Assembly: GCF_005239225.2 (NCBI RefSeq)
Contig: NC_133294.1
Location: 19,667,631-19,731,630, forward strand
Length of the DNA: 64,000 bases
Direction of reading: 5' to 3'
From: Populus alba
Lineage: Eukaryota > Streptophyta > Magnoliopsida > Malpighiales > Salicaceae
The notes under the pieces: model-generated
Database searches by the model: none
Told to the model about the DNA's origin: nothing
Seen by the model: the letters and a program-made list of their open reading frames with translations, nothing else
Part shown: piece after piece, positions 1 through 10,912 of the stretch
How positions within the stretch are numbered: the stretch's first letter is position 1
Layout: the number at the start of each line of letters is the position of its first letter
Made by a program: the position numbers and the translations under genes

Positions 1-370
1 GCTCTTTAACATTAAAAGGCCCAGGATTAAGCGAAAACTCGCGACCACCAAATCCAGGAACCCTGAACTTGGTAGTAGGCAAGGTTTTGGCCATGAAGCG
101 ACCAATAGGGAGAGTCACAACCTGTACCGATATCATAGATATTGTGAGAGGTTCGGTCCGGTAGGAAAAGAAAGTATTCAGAAAAGATAGAATAATGCAT
201 GAGGCTATTCCAAGGAACCACATCCGAAAGGTCCATACTGGAAGGGTATGATCGTCGCGTGTTGGGACAGTTAGACGGACCTCCTCAATGGGAGACACGC
301 CGTCGTCTTCTTCAATATTTTCGTTCATGTTCGGGTTTTGGGGTTTTCCTTCTATTTCAAGAGAACCCAT
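1..370 (-). CDS. Oligopeptide transporter (OPT family), N-terminal part, cut by window edge
   Basis: OPT proteins are multi-spanning plasma-membrane carriers of small peptides, glutathione-type compounds or metal chelates. The reverse strand reads open from an ATG at 370 to the window edge, about 123 codons. An acidic N-terminus is followed by a [15 protein letters not shown] stretch, a first hydrophobic segment ([18 protein letters not shown]), then [21 protein letters not shown] and [10 protein letters not shown]. This order is that of the family's conserved first region, ending at the NPGPFN motif. The ATG was chosen because it is the first one in frame ahead of the acidic leader. The rest of the gene lies left of the window, so completeness and subfamily cannot be judged. 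It is divergently oriented to the SHMT gene. Confidence 0.9.
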   Translation of the reverse strand, partial: MGSLEIEGKPQNPNMNENIEEDDGVSPIEEVRLTVPTRDDHTLPVWTFRMWFLGIASCIILSFLNTFFSYRTEPLTISMISVQVVTLPIGRFMAKTLPTTKFRVPGFGGREFSLNPGPFNVKE

Positions 371-538
371 TGGTAGGCGAAGGTATCCGAGAGTGAGAGG
401 GAGAGGTAGTTTTCTATCTGGAGTGGATCCAGGGAAGGGGGGGGTTTGTTTTGGCACGTCAGGTTCTGTTTCTAACAGAATTGGCGTGCTATGCATTTAC
501 TTTTAAAGCCCCTGCCCTTGCCCCTGGAGAATCGTTCA

Positions 539-573
539 CTCAACTCAACTCAAGTACTCAACTCAACTCAACT
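539..573. repeat. Pentanucleotide (CTCAA)n short tandem repeat
   Basis: About six to seven copies of CTCAA, interrupted once by GTA, roughly 170 bases upstream of the OPT start codon. It probably lies in the 5' leader or proximal promoter of that gene. Confidence 0.8.
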
Positions 574-1082
574 CTAGCTAGTGGTTTAGCTATTTCAATT
601 TTGAATATATATATTTTTAATTTTTTTTAACTTTTAATTGCTTTAGCTGTTACGTTCTATAAACGGAGCTTTCTTTGTCCATTGAGAAAATTTATTTCTT
701 TTTCACCTCTTCTACTTTTAAATTATTCTTTAAATATCCATATTTCATAGATGACTACCTAACAACATCAAATCTTAAACATTATAAAAATTATACTAAA
801 AAAATCTTATTACATATCTTCACAATTATTAATAATTAAACTCTAATAACAAGTTAAAAGATGTTACTCTTTGAACATAAATTCCTTAAGTTGCCTAACA
901 ACTTAAATTGTCAGCATAAACTCCATAGCTTAAAATCCATTAACCCCTCTACTTTAATCCTTTACATGTCCAGAGAAAAAAAAAAAAGAAAAAAAAAGAA
1001 GAGTAAACTAACCACATCTTAACAACTAAAGCATGGTATACACTACTAGGTCAAACAAAAATTTCATTTCTTTATTTTTAAA

Positions 1083-1245
1083 GGATAGTTCAATTATTCA
1101 GGTATTGGATTTGCTTCTTAATAGTTATAAGTTTGAGTCTCTCGAGACCATTAAAAATTTACATGATTGTTAAATTTAGGGCCCGTGAAATTAGTTGAGA
1201 TACAGACAATTTGATTCGGACACCAACATTAATAATAAAAAAATG
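1083..1245 (+). mobile_element. SINE-like unit with tRNA-type A and B boxes
   Basis: The segment begins with GGATAGTTCAATTATTCAGG, which resembles a decayed tRNA-type A box. About 45 bases later AGTTTGAGTCTCTCGAGACC resembles a B box. It continues through a GGGCCCGTGAAATTAGTTGA block and ends in CGGACACCAACATT followed by an A/T-rich tail. This order (A box, B box, a 'GGCCCGTGGGATTAGT'-like block, 'CGGACACC', A-rich tail) is what I recall for plant tRNA-derived SINEs. No clear target-site duplication was found, so this is an aged copy. Confidence 0.5.
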
Positions 1246-2496
1246 AATTTCATCTTAGAATATAATAATAATAAAACAACTTAAAATAATTTTAAAAATA
1301 TTAATAATTCATCAATAATAAAACATGTTATAAAATTAGTTATTAAAACATGCTTTAACTTATAATTCAATTTTATAAATCTTAAATCAAATTGCTAGGT
1401 CATGTTAAACTTATAATCAAGTCATTAGTGGACTATTCTCGATCAACTATTATAATCGTGGGAAGTATATTGTCAATTATTATAATCCATTGAAAAGCCA
1501 TTAGAACTATTTCTAGTTGAGATGACCCCACTCACCTTAGTTCATTACTTCATTCATAGCCTTGACTGTTTTTTGTAAGATAAGAAGTTAGTTTGATAAG
1601 CAAGGAATTAGTCTTTGATATATGTTTAGGAAGCTTGGCTGCGTAACGGTCCTAATAATAATACGGCACTTTTACGTAGATAAGATTAATAATAAGATAT
1701 TGAGCTATGCTCATTTACGTATATAGTAAGTTTTAAAAATATATTTAAATTAACTCATCCAGCTAAACTACACATACGCTGATACACACACACACACTAA
1801 AAGTTCATTCTGTATGACTTTGAATTAATTATAGCTTTTAACTTTAAGTCATAATTTTAAAGTTAGGTTTTTAATAAATGTTTAAGACAAAATTAAGGAG
1901 TTAAACTAATTTTATTAAGTAAAAATATATTTGGTAAAGATGACTTAAAATTTATTTTTTAAGATGAAGAAATATTGTATTTCTAAGTTAAAAATTAATT
2001 TTTTTTTAATTTTTTTATTATAGCAAAGTTTTAACTCTAAGTCTTGTATAATAAAATCTTGTTTTAAAGTAAAAACTATTTCTAAATAAACATATTCATG
2101 ACTTTCTCTAGAGTCAAAACCTTATTAATAAATTAAGTTAATTTGTAAGAAATCATACTGAATTTGTGAAAAGTTTGACTCGTTTTAATTTTAAATTTTA
2201 ACAGCTAAGTAGCAGATAATTTTGGAAATGAAGCCAAGGATGAGTCAGGGTCTGCCTTCTAAAACGACATGCAAAATCACATAGGAACAACACGTCGGCC
2301 AGTATTTTAAATGACAAGTTTTTTGAACTACCAGCGAAATGCTTAAGCCACAGAGATTCCTAGATCTGGGAGGACGACCCCTCCCAGCATTTTTTGTATT
2401 TTTCCTACATTAAAAAATAAAACAGATTCCAAGTCATCAGTCATCACCAACCGCACTCTCACCAACCCAAAAAAAAATTAAAAAAAGAAAAAGAAA

Positions 2497-2739
2497 ATGG
2501 CCTCTAATAGAATTGAAATAGAAATCGCAACACTAGCAGCGGTGACAGAGCGTCCTCTAATAGAAAAACATAACAATTATAGCAATGGCCATTGCTCTTC
2601 GCAGGCTCTCTTCCTCCCTCAGGAACCCAATCAAACCTTACCTCAATGGCGGTTCTCTCTATTACAACATGGTATCTATTGTTTTGTTTCGCGCCATGGC
2701 TTAATTGAGCAAGACTCATCTCTTTTTCTTTCAATCTGA
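2497..2739 (+). promoter_or_regulatory. Overlapping upstream ORF in the SHMT 5' leader (possible)
   Basis: An ATG at 2497, after an A-rich leader (about 2468-2496), opens an 80-codon frame that runs across the SHMT start at 2585 in another frame. If transcription begins upstream of 2497, scanning ribosomes would meet it first. The encoded peptide resembles no known protein, and the transcription start is not known, so this is only a possible translational control element. Confidence 0.25.
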
Positions 2740-5700
2740 TTCATTTCGATTTGATTTTCGACAGTCTTCTTTGCCTCATAAAGCTCTGTCCGACGAAGAC
2801 ACAGCTCGCGCCAATGTAAGCCATCATTTTCTCTTGAGATCTCGGTTTAACCGGATCTCCTATTGTTCTTGTTAATTGATAGTAGTAGTAGTAGTAGTAA
2901 TAATAATAATAATAATTTCAGTGGATAAAGCAATTGAATGCTCCGTTAGAGGAAATCGATCCGGAAATTGCTGACATCATCGAACTCGAGAAAGCAAGGC
3001 AATGGAAGGTAAAATAATCTTGTTAGCTTCTTAATTGATTTTACACTGCTAGGTAATGATTGGGGATATTCATGTCATTTTGTAGGGATTGGAACTCATT
3101 CCTTCAGAGAATTTCACGTCGGTGTCGGTGATGCAAGCGGTTGGTTCGGTTATGACCAATAAATACAGTGAAGGGTACCCGGGGGCTAGATATTATGGAG
3201 GAAATGAGTATGTGAATAATCGGATCAATCAACTTCATGTTGTTGTTGTTCCATTTCCATATCTGGAATCGTTGTTCGTTTCGTGTGGCTACCTTGCTTT
3301 GTTAGAGAAATGTACCTACGTTATTTAATGTTTGAGGTTTTTTCTGATTAGGTACATTGACATGGCTGAGACGTTATGTCAGAAGCGTGCATTAGAAGCT
3401 TTTGGGTTGGATCCTCAAAAATGGGGAGGTAAGTGAAATGGTTCATATGTCTAAATTTTGACATTGCAAGATGAAGTTTCACTGACTATTTGTTCATATA
3501 TTTTATCCTTCTTGTTGTCCTTTATATATTATTTTGAACACTCGAACATCTTTATACATTCTGGTTTGGTGCTTTAGACTGTATGATAAGGCATTTCCTT
3601 AGCTTGGCATAGTAGGAAAATCTAAAAAAAATGCGATGGCTGCTCAAGCATTATATTTTGAAGTTTTAATGGGTGCAACGAGTGGATTTCTTGGAAACTT
3701 TTCTGGTGTCTGGCAAAATAATATAGAAATTGGTTAATTTCACCAAAAAAAAAAACGATCAGGAAACTCAGGAGAGAAGAAAGCCCCATAAAAAGGGGTG
3801 AAGTAAGTAGGAAATACTGTCGTTGTTTAGCTGCTAGCATAAAGTGAAATTCATTGCACTGACAACATCCAGGCAGGTATGGGTGGCAAAATGCCCAGCA
3901 AACCTTGTTGGTTTTCTTCTGATTGAAGTTAATTCACCATGCATACCTTTTTTATCATTTTCTTGCTGATAGGCGTATTATGATGTATAGCTAACACCCA
4001 CTTTACTGGTTGTAAAAGGGATATTTATGCTAAACTGAAACGAACAGAAAGAATGTTTTAAATTTGTGTATATATGGATTTTTACTTTCTTCCCTGTTAT
4101 CATATTTAATTATGTGATGCAATCTTCATTGTAAGCGCTTTGTTAAAGACAGCACATGCCTTATTTATTGCAGTCAACGTGCAGTCACTATCTGGATCCC
4201 CTGCTAACTTTCAAGTTTACACGGCACTGCTGAAACCTCATGAGAGAATCATGGCACTTGATCTGCCACATGGTGGGCATCTTTCACATGGTTATCAGGT
4301 GCTTATAGCATAACTTGGACTATTTACTGAAGTTCTTGTAACTTTTCCTGCTCTTACTTTGAAGATTTTTCTGTTGTCTTTCAATGTTTAAATGGTGTCC
4401 TTTAAAATTCACCCAGAAAACATGGCATTTGCAGTTCTAAACTGATTCAATTGCTATCATTGTCTTGTACAAACTATGGCACCATCTTGCATTTAGAATT
4501 TTGGTTTGTTCTGGTTATTTGAAGCGTTTCTGCTATTTTTATGTGGAATTATAATTAGAATTGTTGACTCATAAACCATTATGTGAATTATCCTATTATT
4601 CTCTTCGCCATCTTGCAGACTGACACAAAGAAGATATCTGCTGTATCCATATTTTTTGAGACAATGCCATACAGATTGAATGAGAGTACAGGCTATGTGG
4701 ACTATGATCAGGTGCCCTTTTTTTCCTTATCTTTGAGGAAGTTCTCACTTCAATAGATATGAATTCTAACACTGGAGTGCTACTTGTGTTAGTTGGGGTT
4801 GATTGCATATTTATTCATGATTTATTAATGTGACGAGCTTGTTCTCAGGAAAAGAATGCATGGCTACTGTCATTTTTTTTAATCTTTTACTTGCTATAAA
4901 TAATTAGCAAAACTGCTTAATTGTCATATATAAATGAAACAATACAGTTATTGTAGATTATTTTAAAAATTCCTGTTCTTTCAACAACTGTTCTGCAGTT
5001 TGTTGAGCATAGTGTTTGAGTTTTAGGTTTACCCCAACCCATCACTTAAAACATGCTTTCAGTGCTCACATATTACTAAGATGGTTAGAGTGTTGAAAAT
5101 TTCTTTCAGGACTATAATTTCAAGCACTAGATTTAGTGTTTTGCAGGAGACTCAAAATGTTGACTTCAGGAATTGACAATGTTGTAAAATTCAAAATGGT
5201 TACTGTTTTAGTTTTTCTAGCTGTAAGAATTGTAACATCAAAACAAGACTTGAAAGTTATTTGTCTGTAGTTGATTAGTTGGGCTTCTTATTTTGGTTAG
5301 GAGTTTGCTACATTCTTTTAATTTCTCTATTTTTCGCATTAAGAAAAGTGAAATTTCAATTCGGTCTTTAAGGGACTGACTTATGAATATTAAAATGCTT
5401 GCAGCTGGAGAAAAGTGCCACACTCTTTAGACCAAAACTTATAGTTGCTGGTGCAAGTGCTTATGCTCGCCTTTATGACTATGCACGTATCCGTAAGGTA
5501 AACTCCCCTAAAGTGGATGGCACAACTGCAATTGTTGTTGTTACATATCATTTAAACTTCTATCATACTTACTGTTTGGAGATTAGGATTAGAATTTATT
5601 GCCCCTAAACATTGAGATTTTCAGTTCTGATGGATTGGCAGGTCTGTGACAAGCAAAAGGCAGTTTTGTTGGCTGATATGGCACACATTAGTGGGCTTGT

Positions 5701-7618
5701 TGCAGCAGGTGTTATTCCATCTCCTTTCGAATATGCAGATGTCGTTACAACCACCACGCACAAGTCACTTCGAGGTCCACGGGGGGCTATGATCTTCTTC
5801 AGGAAGGGGGTGAAAGAAATTAACAAACAAGGGAAAGAAGTGAGTCCAGATTTCAAATAAGAGGGGAGGATGACTATTATGGTCAACTTAAAATAGATTA
5901 ATTAATCATTCAACTTGGCTCTTCCTGTTTGCATGCAATCATCTTTTCAAGTCTTTCATTATATAAAGACCTACAGTATACAAGTGCTAAAATAGAACAC
6001 CTACAGTATATAAACTAATAATTGAATTTCATCCCACAGGTGATGTATGACTATGAAGACAAAATCAATCAGGCAGTCTTTCCTGGACTTCAAGGTGGTC
6101 CACACAATCATACCATATCTGGTTTAGCGGTTGCACTAAAGCAGGTCAGCTCCCCACAGATCACTCCCTATGACTACTTTACTAGTTAAAATGATGCATG
6201 ATTGCATCTAGAAATTCTTAGAATCATTTTGGCCAGGCTTCCTGATGATTTGGACCCTTGAAAATCATTGATTCTAGGCGAGAACTCCAGAGTACAAGGC
6301 CTACCAAGAGCAAGTTCTCAGCAACTGTTCAAAATTTGCTCAGGTACCATGAAGAGTTCTTAACGTTTCATTGGTTCAGATTGGCCATAGCTGTGCTTAT
6401 TTTTTAAACAAGTGCGCGCTGTATCTCATTATCTTATCAGAGTGATTTAGCAATAGTAATCTATTGTATTTGCAGAGCTTGATAGAGAAGGGCTATGAAC
6501 TGGTATCTGGTGGCACTGAGAACCATCTAGTCCTGGTGAATTTAAGAAACAAGGTATGAGGAATGGATTTCTTTATCTGATTAAATAATGTACCTCGTAA
6601 TTGTGTATTTTAAACAGGGAATTCATATTACAACTATGGTGATGCTTATGCATGTTGGACACATCCCTATGACAAGTTTCCATGTTTAACTCGAGAGAAT
6701 TTCATCTGAAACCGTCAGTAAATTTAGGAAAAATGTTGACTGTGAAGCTTAATGATTTGATATAGAAACACTCTCGGATAAACCTTTCTGCAGGGAGGTT
6801 TTTTTTTTCTTATCAAAAAATGAATGGATGAAGAAATTTTTGAATCCTGATTCTGACAAGAATATTGATGCCATGAAATCAAAAACTTCAAATGCCTTGG
6901 AAGAATTATAATTTTCCAAACTTAAGAAACCTAGTTGAAATCGGTCTGGATTCCTTTTGCATGGGCTCGGCTTGAAACCATTTTTAGCACAAAAAAGCGA
7001 ATCGATACTTTATTCTGAAAATTTTGTTTGACAGGGTATTGATGGATCAAGAGTTGAAAAGGTTCTGGAATTAGTCCACATTGCAGCTAATAAAAACACT
7101 GTTCCTGGAGATGTATCTGCCATGGTTCCTGGTGGAATTCGTATGGGTAAGGTGTTCCTCATGTGTTCGTCCATCTTGTAGTTACTGATTGTTGATTATG
7201 TGCTTCAGTTTTCTTAGAACCCCTTGCTTTTTGGTGCTCCAGGAACCCCGGCTCTCACTTCAAGGGGTTTTATTGAGAGAGATTTTGTGAAAGTAGCTGA
7301 ATTCTTCAATGCTGCTGTGAAGTTGGCCTTGAAGATCAAGGCAGATGCACAAGGTCCTTTACTATCCTCTCTCAAATTCAAATTGGATTTTTTTTTAATG
7401 ATAAATGCATGGTCCAGAGTCGTATACTCCATGGTTATACGCTGATAGCGACTTATGATGCTGCAAATTCAGGTACAAAGTTGAAGGATTTTGTAGCAGC
7501 CATGAAGTCAGATGGACATCAATCTGAGATTGCAAGGCTCCGTCATGATGTTGAAGAGTATGCAAAGCAATTCCCTACAGTTGGATTTGAGAAGGAAACA
7601 ATGAAATACAAGGACTAA
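2585..7618 (+). CDS. SHM: Serine hydroxymethyltransferase, mitochondrial type (15 exons)
   Basis: PLP enzyme that interconverts serine and glycine with tetrahydrofolate; in leaf mitochondria it works beside glycine decarboxylase in photorespiration. Exons: 2585-2671, 2765-2815, 2922-3008, 3086-3207, 3352-3428, 4174-4298, 4619-4711, 5405-5497, 5642-5839, 6040-6144, 6278-6343, 6476-6553, 7035-7146, 7243-7353, 7473-7618. All introns are GT-AG, and the exons join in frame to 516 residues, the usual length of mitochondrial plant SHMT. The first ~30 residues ([20 protein letters not shown]) are Arg/Ser-rich and lack acids, as in a mitochondrial targeting peptide. Diagnostic motifs are [46 protein letters not shown] and [13 protein letters not shown]; the PLP lysine is about residue 286. 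The C-terminus is [10 protein letters not shown]. The start was chosen because it gives the targeting peptide. No lesions were found. Confidence 0.97.
2882..2916. repeat. Trinucleotide microsatellite (GTA)n(ATA)n in SHMT intron 2
   Basis: About six GTA/TAG units run into about six ATA/TAA units, just ahead of the acceptor of intron 2. It is a simple repeat that is likely to vary in length. Confidence 0.85.
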
Positions 7619-9162
7619 GAAGGCTCTAATGGTGCAAGGTGTGTGGATTCTTGAAACCATATGTCAAGAATGGTCATGACTGCTTGAATAAAGGCATTGT
7701 AAACCGCTTTCTTCGTACATGGTCACGATGCCCCAACAGAAGTCATGTATACCACGCAGATCTAAATTTCAATGAATGCATGAAAGTTGATAGGCATATG
7801 ATGTGTCGTTTTATCTCCCAATGTCTTCAAACAATGTCACATTCTATTAGTATATTTGACATCAACATTATCAATTACATCGAGATTCTACATCTTCATC
7901 GTTGCCTTAAATTTCTCTCTGCAGATATATCGATTGCCTGAACCCGCCGTGTTTTTAATTTCAAAGTGAGCAAAGAAGACATGAATGCGTTTTAAATCAA
8001 AGGATCTTGTCGGACTGCCCTCTACTAATTCAAGATGAAATTATTGTTGTTTATTTGGTCGCGCAACACCGAGAAGATGCAGAAACAAAACATGAGAGGA
8101 ATGAACGTTTTGTGTTACAAATGCGAATAATCATACATATATATGCAAGCATTTATACATTTCTCTTTTATTATAATATATACATTCTATAACATTATAG
8201 ACATGTATACATATAATATCTATAATTTCATTATTTAATGCATGTATACGTGTGTGTGTGTGTGTGTGTTTTATTTTATGTTAAATAATAAATATTATTC
8301 GGACAATGAGTTTTTAAAATCCAATGAATTGATATTCTAGAAGAATAATAAATAGGGTATGTATATTTATTTGGATATTAGTTATAAAGATACTAGAAAC
8401 ATGTTATGTGAATACCCACTACCATTCATACGAGCGATGGCCTAGCTCCAATAAGCTAATTCTTATTAGTAATAAAACCCAACAAACGATTGAAATCGTC
8501 GGCATCAAAAGTTTTTTTTTTAAAATCGAGAATATCCTAGGGAGCCTAATATTAGGAAATTTCACTCATTAAGTGTCTGGTAGGGCAATAGATGGTTTGG
8601 TCGAGGAGAAGTCGTGCCGTCATTGTCGAAGGAGATAATCTATGAAGAAATCTACCATTTATTTTATTTTATAAAAAAAATCTAATTCATTAAGTATTTA
8701 CTATTTAGTTAGCATGGCTCTTATTTTTTAATGACAAGTGTTTATGTTGCTTCAAAGTGTTTTCATTGCTGATTTTTTCTCTAAACTTCTTCTTCCTGGT
8801 TTTCGGTATTATCCGTGTGCAGGGTGGAAATATTCAAACTCTTTCTTCCTTAGTTGTACTTAATCAAAAGAAACAGAGCCCGTATGCATGTACGTACGTC
8901 AAACAACATCTTTCCGTCTCTTCAATTCTTTGCTGTACTGTTGGTGAATGGAAATACTTTTTACTTGCTTTTCATTAAGAGCTAAATTAATAATATTCTT
9001 TGGATCCAAATGCTTGAAAATGTGGTTTGGATGTGTTTTAGTTACTGACTAAATACTTGGCTTTGGCTTTCCTATTCTCACTCTTGCTGACACTGAGCTG
9101 CATCTGTAAATCTTAGAGCCCTAACATTTCGTTTCACAGAAGTTCTATAAACACCCGATTGG
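7619..9162. other. SHMT 3' flank and AT-rich spacer
   Basis: The first ~300 bases are probably SHMT 3' untranslated sequence. A (GT)n run at 8250-8269 is the only clear repeat. Short open frames here (for example 8757-8978) have no recognisable protein features. Nothing else is supported. Confidence 0.5.
8250..8269. repeat. (GT)n microsatellite
   Basis: About ten GT units in the AT-rich spacer downstream of SHMT. Confidence 0.85.
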
Positions 9163-10907
9163 ATGCAAACTTTGAACCATTTAAGCCTTTGGAATTTCAC
9201 GAAGCGCTCTCATTGATGAAAAGAGTGCAAACAAATTTATTCCTTATTTTGTTCCTCGTTTACAACATTGCATGGACAAGGTTTCAGTCCCAGAGACTGA
9301 AATTGTTCAAGCCCACATGATAGAGACTGGAACCCATCAATAGTTTTTTGTGATGTCGTTTCTTGTTATTGTTTATGCTAAATGTGGGGTGATGGTGAAT
9401 GCTAGAAAAGTTTTTGATACTTTGCCTAGAAGTAATGTTGTCGTGTGGATAACTTTAATCACTGGTTATGTTCAAAATTCACAACCTAAGGTGGCTGTTG
9501 CGGTTTTGGGAGATGTGTTCTTTTCCTTCAAATTTCACTCTATCAATTGCTTTGAATGCCCGTTCTTCTTTGAAGTCTATTGCATTGGGGAGACAGTTCC
9601 ATGCCTTCATTCATTAAATACCGGATCAGTCATGACCCCAGAATTGGAAATGCTCTTTGTTGTTTGTGCTCAGAATTTGGCAGCTTGGAATCTTCGGTCA
9701 AAGCATTTCGCGAGACAGGAGAAAAGGATGTAATTTCCTGGACTATGATTATATCTGCTTGTGGTGACAATGTCAGAGCAGGAATTAAGACTTTTCATTG
9801 AAATGCTTCTTGAGAATGTCGAACCGACGCTAACTAGTGTGTTAAGCTTGTGCAGCACAATATAATCTTTGGATCCGAGGGTGCAGGTTCATTCATCGAG
9901 CACTATACTTGGCCATGAATCAAACCTGCACGCATCTCAATTCTCTCATACATTTTTACCTTAAATGTGGATGCATTGATGAGGTGAAGAATTTGTTTGA
10001 TGGAATGGAATACAAGAACTTGATTACGTGGAATACAATGATTGCAGGTCATGCACAAGCAATGGATCGTCCAAAGGATAATTTTTCAGCACAGCACTCA
10101 GCATGTATTTGATGTTGAATCTCTCCCGCAGGAAACCTGATCTATTCACCTTGTCGAGTATCTTAACAGCACGCAGTAGGTTGGCAGCCTTAGAGCTGGG
10201 GGAACAAATACATGCCCGGACTATGAAATGGGTAGTTTTTATCAGATGTAGTTGCTGGAACTGCACTTGTGGTTATGTTCGATAAGTATGGGAGCATTGA
10301 AAGGACGAGAAAAGCTTTTCTGGAGATCTCTAAAAGAACTTTGATATCCTGGACTAGTATATGATCACAAGTTTCACACAGCTGGGTGCAGCTTTTTGAA
10401 GACATGAGGCTAGCTAGATTCAGACCAAACCAGATTCCTTGTGTGGGCACTCTGGCTGCTTGTAGCCATGCTGGAATTGTCGACGAAGCAAATGAATATT
10501 TCGAGATGATGCAAAAGGAGTACAAAATTAAGCCTGCAATGGTCCATTATGGATACTTGGTTGGCATGTTTGTGAGGCTGGGTTGGCTAGATGAAGCTTT
10601 TGATATCATCAAGAGAAAGGATGTAGAACCAAACGAGTTCATAAGGTTGCTCTTGATTGCAGGGTGTAGGAAGCATGGGAATGCAGAACTGGGTTTTTAT
10701 GCCGCTGAATTGTTACTCAAACTCAAGCCCAAAAATACTGAAACTTATGTCATGTTGCTAGATATGCACATCTCTGCTGAGAGGTGGGAGGATGTTTCTA
10801 TATTTGAGAAAATTGATGAATGAGGAGAAAATCGGAAAGTTAAAGAACTGGATTAGGATCAGCATTAAGGGAGAGGTTCCAAAAAAAAAAAAAAAAAACT
10901 GGCCCCA
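9163..10907 (+). pseudogene. PPR protein, DYW class, 5' portion (decayed)
   Basis: PLS-type pentatricopeptide repeat proteins bind organelle RNA, and DYW members act in C-to-U editing. Repeat motifs appear in order but in shifting frames: YAKCGVMVNARKVFD (about 9368), DVISWTMIISACGD (about 9729), LKCGCIDEVKNLFD, NLITWNTMIAGHAQ (about 10017), FTLSSILTARSRLAALE (about 10146) and KRTLISWTS (about 10335). The longest open part, 10386-10823, carries the last PPR and the E region (CVGTLAACSHAG, KDVEPNEF, GCRKHGNAELGFYAAE). There are many lesions: an in-frame TAG at 9341-9343 and at least five frame changes. It ends at an 18-A run and the target site of the LTR array. The DYW remainder lies beyond the insertion at 17559. 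These lesions mean it is not functional whether or not the retrotransposon is present. Confidence 0.88.
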
Positions 10908-10912
10908 CAATT
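10908..10912. repeat. Target-site duplication CAATT, left copy
   Basis: The five bases immediately left of the LTR terminus TGTCACG match the five immediately right of the last LTR terminus (17554-17558). This is the 5-bp duplication expected for LTR-retrotransposon integration. Confidence 0.9.

Larger units (their letters stand above)
371..2496. other. Divergent intergenic region between OPT and SHMT
   Basis: No coding potential is supported here. The part next to the OPT start carries a short array of the pentamer CTCAA (about 539-573). The middle is AT-rich and holds a SINE-like unit, listed separately. The right-hand end (about 2400-2496) should hold the SHMT promoter and 5' leader. I could not assign a TATA box with confidence. 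Confidence 0.6.

Noticed and set aside
7639..7941. 100-codon frame just after SHMT
   Set aside because: Lies in the probable 3' UTR, and its composition fits no known protein. SHMT is already complete at 7618.
8757..8978. 73-codon frame with a hydrophobic start resembling a signal peptide
   Set aside because: T-rich DNA readily gives a Phe/Leu-rich start; there is no further support.
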